Origin: Micromonospora sp. LH3U1
GTDB taxonomy: Bacteria > Actinomycetota > Actinomycetes > Mycobacteriales > Micromonosporaceae
Assembly (NCBI RefSeq): GCF_028475105.1
Contig: NZ_CP116936.1
Span: forward strand, 992,001 to 1,056,000
DNA: 64,000 bases
Direction: 5' to 3'
Shown: in pieces, positions 50,217-58,245 of the stretch
How positions within the stretch are numbered: position 1 is the stretch's first letter
Layout: every line of letters starts with the position of its first letter
The notes under the pieces: generated by a model
Database searches by the model: none
What the model was told of the DNA's origin: nothing
The model's input: the letters and a program-made list of their open reading frames with translations, nothing else
Made by a program: the position numbers and the translations under genes

Positions 50217-52727
50217 ATGGTTGATCGCACCCACTCCGGTCCGAGCGACGCGAGCGTGCGGCGGGCCCTGGGCCGGGCCGCGACCGGGCGGGCACTGGAT
50301 GTCGACGAGGCAACCGCGCTGCTGTCCGCTCGCGGTGACGCGCTCGACGAACTGCTCCGGGTGGCCGGTGGGATCCGTGACGCCGGGCTGCGTGCGGCCG
50401 GTCGGCCAGGCGTGGTCACGTACTCCAAGAAGGTCTTCATCCCGCTGACCCGGCTCTGCCGGGACCGCTGCCACTACTGCACGTTCGCCACCGTGCCGCA
50501 CCGCCTGCCGGCGCCGTTCCTCGACCGCGACGAGGTGCTGGCCATCGCGCGGGCCGGTGCCGCGCAGGGCTGCAAGGAGGCCCTGTTCACCCTGGGTGAC
50601 CGGCCGGAGGAACGTTGGCCGGCGGCCCGGAGCTGGTTGGACGAGCGTGGCTACGACTCCACGCTGGACTACGTGCGTGCCTGCGCGATCGCGGTGCTGG
50701 AGGAGACCGGACTGCTGCCGCACCTCAACCCCGGGGTGCTGTCCTGGTCGGAGTTGCAACGGCTCAAGCCGGTCGCGCCGAGCATGGGCATGATGTTGGA
50801 GACGACCGCGACCCGGCTGTGGTCCGAGCCCGGCGGCCCGCACTACGGCTCACCGGACAAGGAGCCCGCGGTTCGGCTGCGGGTGCTCGAGGACGCGGGC
50901 CGGGTCGGGGTGCCGTTCACCACCGGCATCCTGATCGGCATCGGGGAGACCCCGGCCGAGCGGGTGGACGCTCTCTTCGCGATCCGCCGCGCCCACCGGG
51001 AGTACGGCCACCTCCAGGAAGTGATCGTGCAGAACTTCCGCGCCAAGCCGGACACGGCGATGCGCGGCATGCCCGACGCGGAGCTGCACGACCTGGCCGC
51101 GACGGTGGCGGTGGCCCGGCTGCTGCTCGGGCCGAAGGCCCGGATCCAGGCCCCGCCGAACCTCATCGCCGGCGAGTACGACCTGCTGCTGCGGGCCGGC
51201 ATCGACGACTGGGGCGGCGTGTCCCCGCTCACCCCGGACCACGTCAACCCGGAGCGCCCCTGGCCGCAGATCGAGGAGCTGGCCCGGCACACCGAGTTGG
51301 CCGGGTTCACCCTGCGGGAGCGGTTGACCATCTACCCCGAGTACGTGCGCGCCGGCGACCCGTGGCTCGACCCGCGGCTGCTGCCGCACGTGAACGCGCT
51401 GGCGGATCCGACGTCCGGCATGGCGGTCGAGTCGGCCATGCCGCAGGGCCGTCCCTGGCAGGAGCCGGAGGAGGTGTTCGGCGGGCGGACCGACCTGCAC
51501 GCCACGATCGACACCACCGGTCGGACCGACGACCGGCGGGGCGACTTCGACAGCGTCTACGGGGACTGGGCGGAGGTGGCCACGAAGGTGACCGCCGGGC
51601 CGACCGCCCTTGCCGGCGACCACGATCTGCGGGCCGGTCTGCGGCTCGCCGCCGACAACCCGGCCGCGCTGCTGGAGCCCGGTAACACCGACGCCGCGCT
51701 GGCGTTGTTCGGCGCGGACGGGCCGGCGCTGGACCAGTTGTGCCGGCTCGCCGACGACGTGCGACGGGACGCGGTCGGCGACGACGTCACCTACGTGGTC
51801 AACCGCAACATCAACTTCAGCAATGTCTGCTACGTGGGCTGCCGGTTCTGTGCCTTCGCGCAGCGTGAGCGGGACGCCGACGCGTACCGGCTCTCCGTGG
51901 ACCAGGTCGCCGACCGGGCCGAGGAGGCGTGGGCGGCCGGTGCCAGCGAGGTGTGCCTCCAGGGTGGCATCGACCCGAAGATGCCGGTCACCGGGTACGC
52001 CGACATCGTGCGCGCGATCAAGGCCCGGGTGCCCGAGATGCACGTACACGCGTTCTCACCCATGGAGATCGTCACCGCCGCCGCGAAGGCCGGAGTGCCG
52101 GTGCGCGACTGGTTGACCCAGTTGCGCGAGGCGGGGCTGGACACCATCCCCGGGACCGCCGCGGAGATCCTCGACGACGACGTGCGCTGGGTGCTGACCA
52201 AGGGCAAACTCCCGGCCGCCGCCTGGGTCGACGTGGTCAGCACGGCCCATGAGCTGGGCATCCGGTCCAGCTCCACCATGATGTACGGCCACGTCGACCA
52301 CCCCGGGCAGTGGCTGGCGCACTTCCGGGTGCTGGCCGGGGTGCAGGACCGCACCGGCGGGTTCACCGAGTTCGTGGCGCTGCCGTTCGTGCACACCAAC
52401 GCCCCGATCTATCTGGCCGGCATCGCCCGCCCCGGGCCGACGTGGCGGGAGAACCGGGTGGTGCACGCCATGTCCCGGCTGCTGTTGCACGGCCGGATCG
52501 ACAACATCCAGTGCTCCTGGGTGAAACTGGGCGACGAGGGCACGGTGGCAATGCTCCAGGGTGGCTGCAACGACCTGGGCGGCACGCTGATGGAGGAGAC
52601 GATCTCCCGGATGGCCGGCTCCGACAACGGATCGGCGCGTACCGAGGAGCAGTTGCGGGCCATCGCGAAGGCAGCCGGGCGTCCGGCGCGCAAGCGTTCG
52701 ACTGCGTACGGTCACGTCCGGCCCTGA
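50217..52727 (+). CDS. fbiC: Bifunctional FO synthase FbiC (CofG-CofH fusion)
   Basis: An 836-residue double radical-SAM enzyme that makes the deazaflavin FO from tyrosine and a riboflavin precursor. The N-terminal CofG half has its iron-sulfur motif CRDRCHYC about 80 residues in. The C-terminal CofH half has CYVGCRFC near 540, followed by [17 protein letters not shown]. Length and order match actinobacterial FbiC. The ATG at 50217 has no strong ribosome site. The gene is on the opposite strand from fbiA-fbiB, 1.3 kb away, with the Pro-rich membrane protein between, so F420 genes cluster here but not as one operon. Confidence 0.97.
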   Translation: MVDRTHSGPSDASVRRALGRAATGRALDVDEATALLSARGDALDELLRVAGGIRDAGLRAAGRPGVVTYSKKVFIPLTRLCRDRCHYCTFATVPHRLPAPFLDRDEVLAIARAGAAQGCKEALFTLGDRPEERWPAARSWLDERGYDSTLDYVRACAIAVLEETGLLPHLNPGVLSWSELQRLKPVAPSMGMMLETTATRLWSEPGGPHYGSPDKEPAVRLRVLEDAGRVGVPFTTGILIGIGETPAERVDALFAIRRAHREYGHLQEVIVQNFRAKPDTAMRGMPDAELHDLAATVAVARLLLGPKARIQAPPNLIAGEYDLLLRAGIDDWGGVSPLTPDHVNPERPWPQIEELARHTELAGFTLRERLTIYPEYVRAGDPWLDPRLLPHVNALADPTSGMAVESAMPQGRPWQEPEEVFGGRTDLHATIDTTGRTDDRRGDFDSVYGDWAEVATKVTAGPTALAGDHDLRAGLRLAADNPAALLEPGNTDAALALFGADGPALDQLCRLADDVRRDAVGDDVTYVVNRNINFSNVCYVGCRFCAFAQRERDADAYRLSVDQVADRAEEAWAAGASEVCLQGGIDPKMPVTGYADIVRAIKARVPEMHVHAFSPMEIVTAAAKAGVPVRDWLTQLREAGLDTIPGTAAEILDDDVRWVLTKGKLPAAAWVDVVSTAHELGIRSSSTMMYGHVDHPGQWLAHFRVLAGVQDRTGGFTEFVALPFVHTNAPIYLAGIARPGPTWRENRVVHAMSRLLLHGRIDNIQCSWVKLGDEGTVAMLQGGCNDLGGTLMEETISRMAGSDNGSARTEEQLRAIAKAAGRPARKRSTAYGHVRP

Positions 52728-52888
52728 GGTCGAACCTTTCCCCGCCGCCGGCCGTACCACGCGGTGCTGGCGGCGGTCGCGGCGAGGACCGCCGCCGGTG
52801 TTCCCCATGGGGCCCGGCGGCGTCGTTGGACGGCACCGGACCCGTCCGTCCCCGCGGGCGCGTTCGCGCCGCCGCCGAAAGGTTGCCC

Positions 52889-53167
52889 ATGACCAGTGAT
52901 CAGCGGAAGCGGCCCTGGCCGCGACTGACCCGCAGGCAGACGTTGACCGCCGCGGCCAGCGCCACCCTCGGCGCCGCCGCACTCACCGTGCCGGGCCTGT
53001 CGGCCGCGCAGAACGCCCCGGGCGCGGCCGGCCGAGCCGACGAACCGATCGTCGTGCACCTGCGGGACGCCGACTCCGGAACGATGGACGTCTTCGTCGG
53101 TGAGGCCCGGATCGAGGTACGCGACCGCAGCCTGGCGGACCGGCTTCGGCGCGCCGCCCGGCGCTGA
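52889..53167 (+). CDS. Small Tat-exported protein next to the DUF4331 gene
   Basis: A 92-residue protein with an N-terminal twin-arginine signal (LTRRQTLTAAA followed by an Ala-rich helix and LSAAQNAP), so it is exported folded. The mature part is only about 50 residues (VVHLRDADSGTMDVFVGEARIEVRD...RLRRAARR) and has no known motif. ATG at 52889 is chosen; the longer frame from 52310 is antisense-free but runs back into fbiC in a wrong frame. It ends 51 nt before the DUF4331 gene, so the two probably form a unit. A role as a secreted partner of the DUF4331 protein is a guess. Confidence 0.75.
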   Translation: MTSDQRKRPWPRLTRRQTLTAAASATLGAAALTVPGLSAAQNAPGAAGRADEPIVVHLRDADSGTMDVFVGEARIEVRDRSLADRLRRAARR

Positions 53168-53218
53168 CCGGACACTCCGCCCCGCCATCCTGTCCCCGCC
53201 CAGTGAGGTTGGTCCGCC

Positions 53219-54613
53219 ATGTCTTCCCACCGCGAGGCCCCGGAGATAGCCAAGGATCCGGTCGCCGACAGCTCCGACCTGTACGCGTTCGTCAGCCCTG
53301 ACAAACGCGACACGGTCACGTTGATCGCCAACTACGTACCGTTGCAGCTCCCCTCCGGGGGCCCGAACTTCTTCGAGTTCGGCGACGACGTGCGCTACGA
53401 GATCCATATTGACAACGACGGCGACGGCCGTCCGGATGTCACCTACCGGTTCGAATTCACCACCGAGATCACCAATCCGAACAGTTTTCTCTACAACACC
53501 GGCCCGATCGATTCGCTGGACAGCGAGAACTGGAACCGGCGGCAGTTCTACAGCCTGACTCGGGTGGCCGACGGCCGTGAGCACCGGCTGGCACACAAGC
53601 TGCCCTGCCCGCCGTGCAATGTCGGCCCGCTGTCCACTCCGAAGTACGCCGAGCTGGTGCGGCAGGCAACCTACTCGCTCTCCACGGGGGAGCGGGTCTT
53701 CGCCGGGCAGCGCGCGGACGGCTTCTTCGTCGACCTGGGGGCGATCTTCGACCTCGGCACGCTGCGGCCGTTCCAGCAGCTGCACGTGGCCGGCAAGAAG
53801 ATCTTCAAGGCCGAGGGGGAGCCGGTCAACGCCACTGACCGGATGAACGTGCACAGCATCGCCGTCCAGGTGCCGCTGGACCGGGTGCGGCGGCGCGCCA
53901 ACCGTTACGGTGCCGGTGACCAGGCATCGGTGATCGGGGTGTGGACGTCGGCGTCGCGCCGGCAGGTGCGGGTGCTCGGCGACCGGGGCGGGGCGGATAC
54001 CGCCACCGGCCCGTTCACCCAGGTCTCCCGGCTGGGAAATCCGCTGTTCAACGAGGTCATCGTGCCGATGTCCAAGAAGGACCTGTGGAACTCGCTGCCG
54101 CCGTCGGAGGACAAGCGGTTCGCGCAGTTCGTCGAGCAGCCGGAGCTGGCCGCGTTGCTGCCGGCGCTCTACCCGAATGTCTTCCCCAACCTGGACCGGC
54201 TCACCAAGGCGAAGAAGGCCCGCGCCGACCTGGTGGCGATCCTGCTCACCGGCGTACCGGCCGGACTGATCGACGGCTTCACCAACGCCACCGGCGAGGT
54301 GCAGGCCGACATGCTGCGGCTGAACACCGCGATCCCGCCGACCCCCCGTCCGGACCGGTTCGGGGTGCTCGGTGGTGACCTGGCCGGATTCCCGAACGGG
54401 CGGAGGGTCGGCGACGACGTGGTCAGCATCGCGTTGCGGGCGATCGCCGGGTTGACCGTCCCGCTGGTGGACAAGACGTTCCGCCCGGACGCGGCGGCCG
54501 CCGCGGTCACCCCGGGGTTGAGCGCCGCCGACGTGACCGCACCGTTCCTCGGGAACTTCCCCTACCTGGGTACGCCGTACGACGGGTTCAACAACCCGCC
54601 GGCGGCGTCCTGA
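53219..54613 (+). CDS. DUF4331 family protein
   Basis: A 464-residue protein with the DUF4331 hallmarks: the N-terminal SSHREAPEI and DSSDLYAFVSPD, VRYEIHIDNDGDGRPDVTYRF, and a C-terminal DDVVSIALRAIAG. Asp-rich DNDGDGRPD resembles a calcium-binding loop. No signal peptide is visible on this protein although many relatives are exported; the neighbouring small protein carries a Tat signal. The ATG at 53219 follows GAGG about 10 nt upstream. The family function is unknown to me. It is followed 12 nt later by another small gene, so 52889-54955 is likely one operon. Confidence 0.9.
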   Translation: MSSHREAPEIAKDPVADSSDLYAFVSPDKRDTVTLIANYVPLQLPSGGPNFFEFGDDVRYEIHIDNDGDGRPDVTYRFEFTTEITNPNSFLYNTGPIDSLDSENWNRRQFYSLTRVADGREHRLAHKLPCPPCNVGPLSTPKYAELVRQATYSLSTGERVFAGQRADGFFVDLGAIFDLGTLRPFQQLHVAGKKIFKAEGEPVNATDRMNVHSIAVQVPLDRVRRRANRYGAGDQASVIGVWTSASRRQVRVLGDRGGADTATGPFTQVSRLGNPLFNEVIVPMSKKDLWNSLPPSEDKRFAQFVEQPELAALLPALYPNVFPNLDRLTKAKKARADLVAILLTGVPAGLIDGFTNATGEVQADMLRLNTAIPPTPRPDRFGVLGGDLAGFPNGRRVGDDVVSIALRAIAGLTVPLVDKTFRPDAAAAAVTPGLSAADVTAPFLGNFPYLGTPYDGFNNPPAAS

Positions 54614-54625
54614 TCGGCGCGGGGG

Positions 54626-54955
54626 ATGCACGATCACGCGTACGGACCGTCGGAGACCGGGAGTGTCGTCCTCGATCTGGGCGGCGACACCGGTGCCCTG
54701 ATCGTCTACACGGGCCGGGATCTGCACGGCCGGGAAATCGAGATCAGCCGGGACGATGACCGGCGGGTCCACTCGGCGGTGCGGGAGCGCCGGGTGCGGG
54801 ATGGCGAGATCCACAGTGCGGTCTATCCCGATCTGCCCGCCGGGATCTATACCGTCTGGTGGGACGAAAGTACGTCCGTTGGCACGGCTTCTGTCCACGG
54901 TGGAGGAATAGCCGAGTTCGTGTGGCCGAGCAGCGGATACGGGGCTTCTGGCTGA
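54626..54955 (+). CDS. Small conserved hypothetical protein
   Basis: A 109-residue protein with a beta-sandwich-like sequence (SVVLDLGGDTGALIVYTG, DLHGREIEISRD, GIYTVWWDESTSVGTASVHGG). I do not recognise a named family; short proteins of this style are frequent in actinomycetes. The upstream GC-rich stretch GCGGGGG touches the ATG, so the ribosome site is poor and the start is uncertain. It is the last gene of the DUF4331 operon and is followed by a clear hairpin terminator. Confidence 0.7.
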   Translation: MHDHAYGPSETGSVVLDLGGDTGALIVYTGRDLHGREIEISRDDDRRVHSAVRERRVRDGEIHSAVYPDLPAGIYTVWWDESTSVGTASVHGGGIAEFVWPSSGYGASG

Positions 54956-54977
54956 CCGTACCGCGCCGAATTTCCGC

Positions 54978-55008
54978 CGCGCCCCGTCCACATCGTGGAC
55001 GGGGCGCG
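54978..55008 (+). terminator. Hairpin terminator after the DUF4331 operon
   Basis: Arms 54978-54991 and 54995-55008 are 14-nt perfect reverse complements around an ATC loop. No T-run follows, as is common in high-GC genomes. It lies 23 nt after the stop of the last gene. Confidence 0.75.
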
Positions 55009-55279
55009 AGCGCTGTCCGCAGCTCAACGGGCGGTCTGCGCCGCGGCGCGTTAACCTGTCCCCCACCAAGATCAGCTTTGTGGGAGGGGGTCGTCGGGTG
55101 TGTCTCGTGCGGTCCGAGCGGCGACGCGGTGGGGGAGCGCCACGGCAGAAACTTCGGGCAACTCGCCGGAGAGGGCGTTACTCGGCCGGGGTCTGAATCG
55201 ATAGGGCAGGTTGCGAGGCTGGACGGCCTGAGTGGCCGACCGGGGGTGTCGGGAGGGCGACTCCATTATCAAGTTTGGC

Positions 55280-55309
55280 TTGACGGCGCACGCATTACAC
55301 GCGTGTAAT
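55280..55309 (+). promoter_or_regulatory. whiB promoter with an overlapping 16-bp perfect palindrome
   Basis: A sigma-70-type pair, TTGACG at 55280 and TGTAAT at 55304, has 18-nt spacing. A perfect 16-bp palindrome, ATTACACGCGTGTAAT (55294-55309), covers the -10 region. Its half-site TTACAC resembles the BldD half-site TNACNC, but the central spacing is one base longer than the published box. Repression of whiB by a BldD-like dimer is a reasonable inference. The rest of the 54956-55423 gap holds a terminator and a leader of about 115 nt before the ATG. Confidence 0.6.
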
Positions 55310-55423
55310 TTGAATGGGGTTGTTCGCACGGAACGCAACAAAAAGGGACCGGACGGACAAGCACGCCTTTCGCGTGGGGGGTTGCAGCGGCGATGACGCC
55401 GGTGCGCGACAAGGAGGCATTTG

Positions 55424-55681
55424 ATGGACGGCCAGCTTGAGGTGGCCGACCTGCTCGGAAACGCGCCGGAGTGGCAGGAGCGGGCGTTGTGCTCGCAGAC
55501 CGACCCCGAGGCGTTCTTTCCCGAGAAGGGCGGCTCGACCCGCGAGGCGAAGCGCATCTGTTCGCGTTGCGAGGTCAAGACCGAGTGCCTCGAATACGCT
55601 CTGGGTCACGATGAGCGGTTCGGCATCTGGGGTGGGCTCTCCGAGCGGGAGCGGCGCAAGTTGAAGCGGCGGGTTGCCTGA
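55424..55681 (+). CDS. whiB: WhiB-family iron-sulfur regulator, WhiB/WhiB2 type
   Basis: An 85-residue regulator with the four cysteines that bind a [4Fe-4S] cluster (C23, C46, C49, C55), the G[VI]W turn as FGIWGGLSERERR, and a basic tail KLKRRVA. The segment LCSQTDPEAFFPEKGGSTREAK is characteristic of Streptomyces WhiB and mycobacterial WhiB2/WhmD, which control sporulation septation or cell division with a WhiA partner. AAGGAGG at 55411 is well spaced for the ATG at 55424; an in-frame TTG three bases earlier is less likely. A palindrome-containing promoter lies upstream. Confidence 0.94.
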   Translation: MDGQLEVADLLGNAPEWQERALCSQTDPEAFFPEKGGSTREAKRICSRCEVKTECLEYALGHDERFGIWGGLSERERRKLKRRVA

Positions 55682-55736
55682 GCGGTGCGAGGTCGGGGCG
55701 GTGGGGGCCGCCCGACTCTCCCGCGCGGGGCTTGGC

Positions 55737-56192
55737 TCAGGCGAGCTCGTCGGGGTCGACCCCGAGGAGGTTCGCCACCTGTTCGATGATCACGTCATGC
55801 ACGAGATCGGCGAGGTCCTCACGGTCCATCGCCCGGAACTCCAGGGGCCGTCGGTACAACACGATCCGCGGCGGCACCTCCTGCCGGCCCGGGCGGCCGG
55901 GCAGCAGCCGGGCCAGCGGGACCTCGCCGTCCTCCAACACATCGGTGTCGTAGACGTTCAGGTCCGGCGGGACGTCCTCGACCGCGAACTCGACTCCTGC
56001 CAGCTCCTTGGCGAACCGACGCTCCAGCGTCTCGACGGTGTCCAGGACCAGGTCGTCGAAGACCTCGGCCTTGGTCCGCGCCAGCGGCACGGTGGCGGGC
56101 ACGAGCCGCCCGCGCAGGCCGCGCCCGTGCCGGTCACGATGCGCACGCCGGCCGGAGCCGGGGCGGCGGTGTTCCGGGCTCGGGCTCGTCAT
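55737..56192 (-). CDS. Metallopeptidase-like protein with a lost HExxH motif
   Basis: A 151-residue protein resembling the minimal zincin-like metallopeptidase family (PF06262-type) in its C-terminal layout (VPPRIVLYRRPLE, DREDLADLVHDVIIEQVANLLG, ending in DPDEL). Active members have HExxH at this place, often HELGHHFG; here the motif reads HDVII, so the Glu and second His are missing and proteolysis is doubtful. The N-terminal 30 residues are Arg/His-rich. ATG at 56192 is preferred; the longer frame adds 26 residues without support. It converges with whiB and is divergent from the DUF3499 gene. Confidence 0.8.
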   Translation of the reverse strand: MTSPSPEHRRPGSGRRAHRDRHGRGLRGRLVPATVPLARTKAEVFDDLVLDTVETLERRFAKELAGVEFAVEDVPPDLNVYDTDVLEDGEVPLARLLPGRPGRQEVPPRIVLYRRPLEFRAMDREDLADLVHDVIIEQVANLLGVDPDELA

Positions 56193-56345
56193 GAGGCAAA
56201 GGGTAGCGCCCGCGCCGGGCTGGTCACCGGCAGCGCCGCTCCTGTGGCGCGCCGCGCCCAGGACGGCCAACTGTGATCACCATGACGGGCGTGTCGCAAC
56301 GCGAAGCGATGCGCCGGACCCGGTAATGGAGATACCCTGCCGCAC

Positions 56346-56711
56346 GTGAGGTCACCACGGCGCTGCTCCCGTAACGGCTGCCCCCGGCAAGCGGTCGCCA
56401 CATTGACCTATGTCTACAACGAGTCGACAGCGGTGGTGGGGCCGCTGGCGGCGTTCGCCGAGCCGCACACGTACGACCTGTGTGAGCCGCACGCCCGCAG
56501 CCTGACCGCACCGCGAGGCTGGGACGTGGTCCGGCACGAGGGCGAGTTCGAGCCGCCGCCGCCCACCACCGACGACCTGGTCGCCCTCGCCGAGGCGGTC
56601 CGCGAAGCTGCCCGCCCGGCGCCGCGCCCTCCCGAGCCCGACCAGCACCGCGAGAACCCCCACCAGACCGGCCGCCGAGGCCACCTCCGGGTAATCCCCC
56701 CCAACCACTAA
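56346..56711 (+). CDS. DUF3499 family protein
   Basis: A 121-residue actinobacterial protein with a possible small metal site made from C-SRNG-C, C near LCEPH and H, followed by GWDVVRHEGEF and a disordered Pro/Arg-rich tail. This matches DUF3499, a conserved actinobacterial family of unknown role that often lies near the metallopeptidase-like gene, as it does here (divergent, 153-nt gap). The GTG at 56346 is supported mainly by homology of the first residues. Confidence 0.88.
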   Translation: MRSPRRCSRNGCPRQAVATLTYVYNESTAVVGPLAAFAEPHTYDLCEPHARSLTAPRGWDVVRHEGEFEPPPPTTDDLVALAEAVREAARPAPRPPEPDQHRENPHQTGRRGHLRVIPPNH

Positions 56712-56741
56712 CTCCGCCGCGCCGGCCCGCCGTTTCTCCGC

Positions 56742-56803
56742 GTTGATCATGAAGTTATTGCCCGCTCGCCTCGGCGTGTCATGGCAATAACTTCATGATC
56801 AAC
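56742..56803. repeat. Intergenic palindrome, 21-bp perfect arms
   Basis: Arms 56742-56762 and 56783-56803 are perfect reverse complements (core GTTGATCATGAAGTTATTGC) around a 20-nt loop. AT-rich against the local background, it lies between converging genes and may act as a two-way terminator. Elements of this form are likely dispersed in the genome, which a search would show. Confidence 0.85.
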
Positions 56804-56838
56804 AGGTTGGGCGTGGGTGGGCGTGGGTGGGGTGGGGG

Positions 56839-58245
56839 TTAGTTGCCTAGGAGGCGGTGGAACAGGGTGGCTTGGCGGGACGGGCGGTTGGTGCGGGATT
56901 CCGCTGCGTCGGCGCTGGTCATGATTCTCAGGCCGGCGTTGACCGCCAGCCAACGTAGGGGTTCCGGCTCCCAGTTCGGTGAGCGGTGGTTCACCCAGGG
57001 CAGGGTGGTCAGGTCGGTGCGCTCGCCGCGGATCAGGTCGGCCAGGGTGCGGCCGGCGAGGTTGCTGGAGCCCACTCCGTCCCCGACGTAGCCGCCCGCC
57101 CAGGCCAGGCCGCTGGCCCGGTCGAAGCCGACCGAGGCGGCCCAGTCCCGGGCGACGCCGAGCGGCCCGCCCCAGGTGTGCGTCACCGGCAGGTCCGGGT
57201 CGAGCACCGGGAAGAGCTCCCCGAGCGTCTGCCGCAGCGCGGCGAAGACCCGTGGCTCCCGGTCGTAGTCGGGGGAGACCCGGGACCGGAAATGGTACGG
57301 AGCACCGCGCCCGCCGAACGCCAGCCGGCCGTCGGCGGTGCGCTGGCCATAGATGATCACGTGTCGGTGGTCGGAGAACGTCTCGCGCTGGGCCAGCCCG
57401 ATCCGTTCCCAGGTCTCCGTGGGCAGCGGTTCGGTGGCCACCATCAGCGAGTACACCGGCGCCACGGTCCGCCGCTGACCGGGCAGCGTGGGCGTGTACC
57501 CCTCGGTCGCCCGCACCACCACCGGCGCCCGTACCGTGCCTGCGGAGGTGACCGCCGCTCCGGCCCGGATCGCGCTGACCGGGGTGCGCTCGTGGATGGT
57601 CACCCCCAGTCGTTCCACCACCCGGGCCAGGCCGCGGACGAGCTTCGCCGGGTGCACGGCCGCGCAGTGCGGGGTGTACGTCCCACCGCGTACCCCGTCG
57701 GCAGCGCAGCGGGCGGCGGCCTCGTCGGCGTCGAGGAGCGCCAGGTGCTCCGCGCCGAAGCCGAACGCGCGGGCCTCATCGACGGCCGCGCGGGCCCGGG
57801 TGAGCTGCGGGCCGGTGCGGGCCAGGGTGACCGTTCCGCCGTCCGCCCAGTCGCAGTCGATACCCTCCGCCGCGACCACCCGACCCACCTCGCGGACCGT
57901 TTCGTGCAGGGCCTGTTGCATGGCGATCGCCGCGTCCCGTCCGTGCCGGCGTGCCAACCCGGTCAGGGAGGTGGGGAAGAGCGCCGAGCACCAGCCGCCG
58001 TTGCGGCCGGACGCCCCGTACCCGGCGATCTCCTTCTCCAGCATGATGATTCGGAGCCCAGGCTCGGCCCGCGCCAGGTGGTATGCCGTCCACAGCCCGG
58101 TATAGCCGGCGCCCACGATCACCACGTCGGCGTCGGCGTCGCCGGGCAGCCCCGGTCGCGGGGCCAGCGATTCATCCAACGTGGACAGCCAGTACGACAA
58201 CTCCCGGTAGTGCCCAGCGGCGTCGCCGCTCAGAGTCGTGCCCAT
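56839..58245 (-). CDS. FAD-dependent amine oxidase, gamma-glutamylputrescine oxidase-like
   Basis: A 468-residue D-amino-acid-oxidase-fold flavoenzyme. The dinucleotide motif VVIVGAGYTGLWTAYHLA lies about 40 residues in, followed by ASGRNGGWCSALFP, which is typical of the PuuB/glycine oxidase-like group. The C-terminal segment WAGGYVGDGVGSSNLAGRTLADL closes the FAD site. The ATG at 58245 overlaps the aminotransferase stop (58230) by 16 nt. The long frame reaching 59475 is antisense to the aminotransferase frame and is spurious. With the neighbouring transaminase and potDABC it probably degrades polyamines, though glutamylated or free substrate is undecided. Confidence 0.9.
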   Translation of the reverse strand: MGTTLSGDAAGHYRELSYWLSTLDESLAPRPGLPGDADADVVIVGAGYTGLWTAYHLARAEPGLRIIMLEKEIAGYGASGRNGGWCSALFPTSLTGLARRHGRDAAIAMQQALHETVREVGRVVAAEGIDCDWADGGTVTLARTGPQLTRARAAVDEARAFGFGAEHLALLDADEAAARCAADGVRGGTYTPHCAAVHPAKLVRGLARVVERLGVTIHERTPVSAIRAGAAVTSAGTVRAPVVVRATEGYTPTLPGQRRTVAPVYSLMVATEPLPTETWERIGLAQRETFSDHRHVIIYGQRTADGRLAFGGRGAPYHFRSRVSPDYDREPRVFAALRQTLGELFPVLDPDLPVTHTWGGPLGVARDWAASVGFDRASGLAWAGGYVGDGVGSSNLAGRTLADLIRGERTDLTTLPWVNHRSPNWEPEPLRWLAVNAGLRIMTSADAAESRTNRPSRQATLFHRLLGN

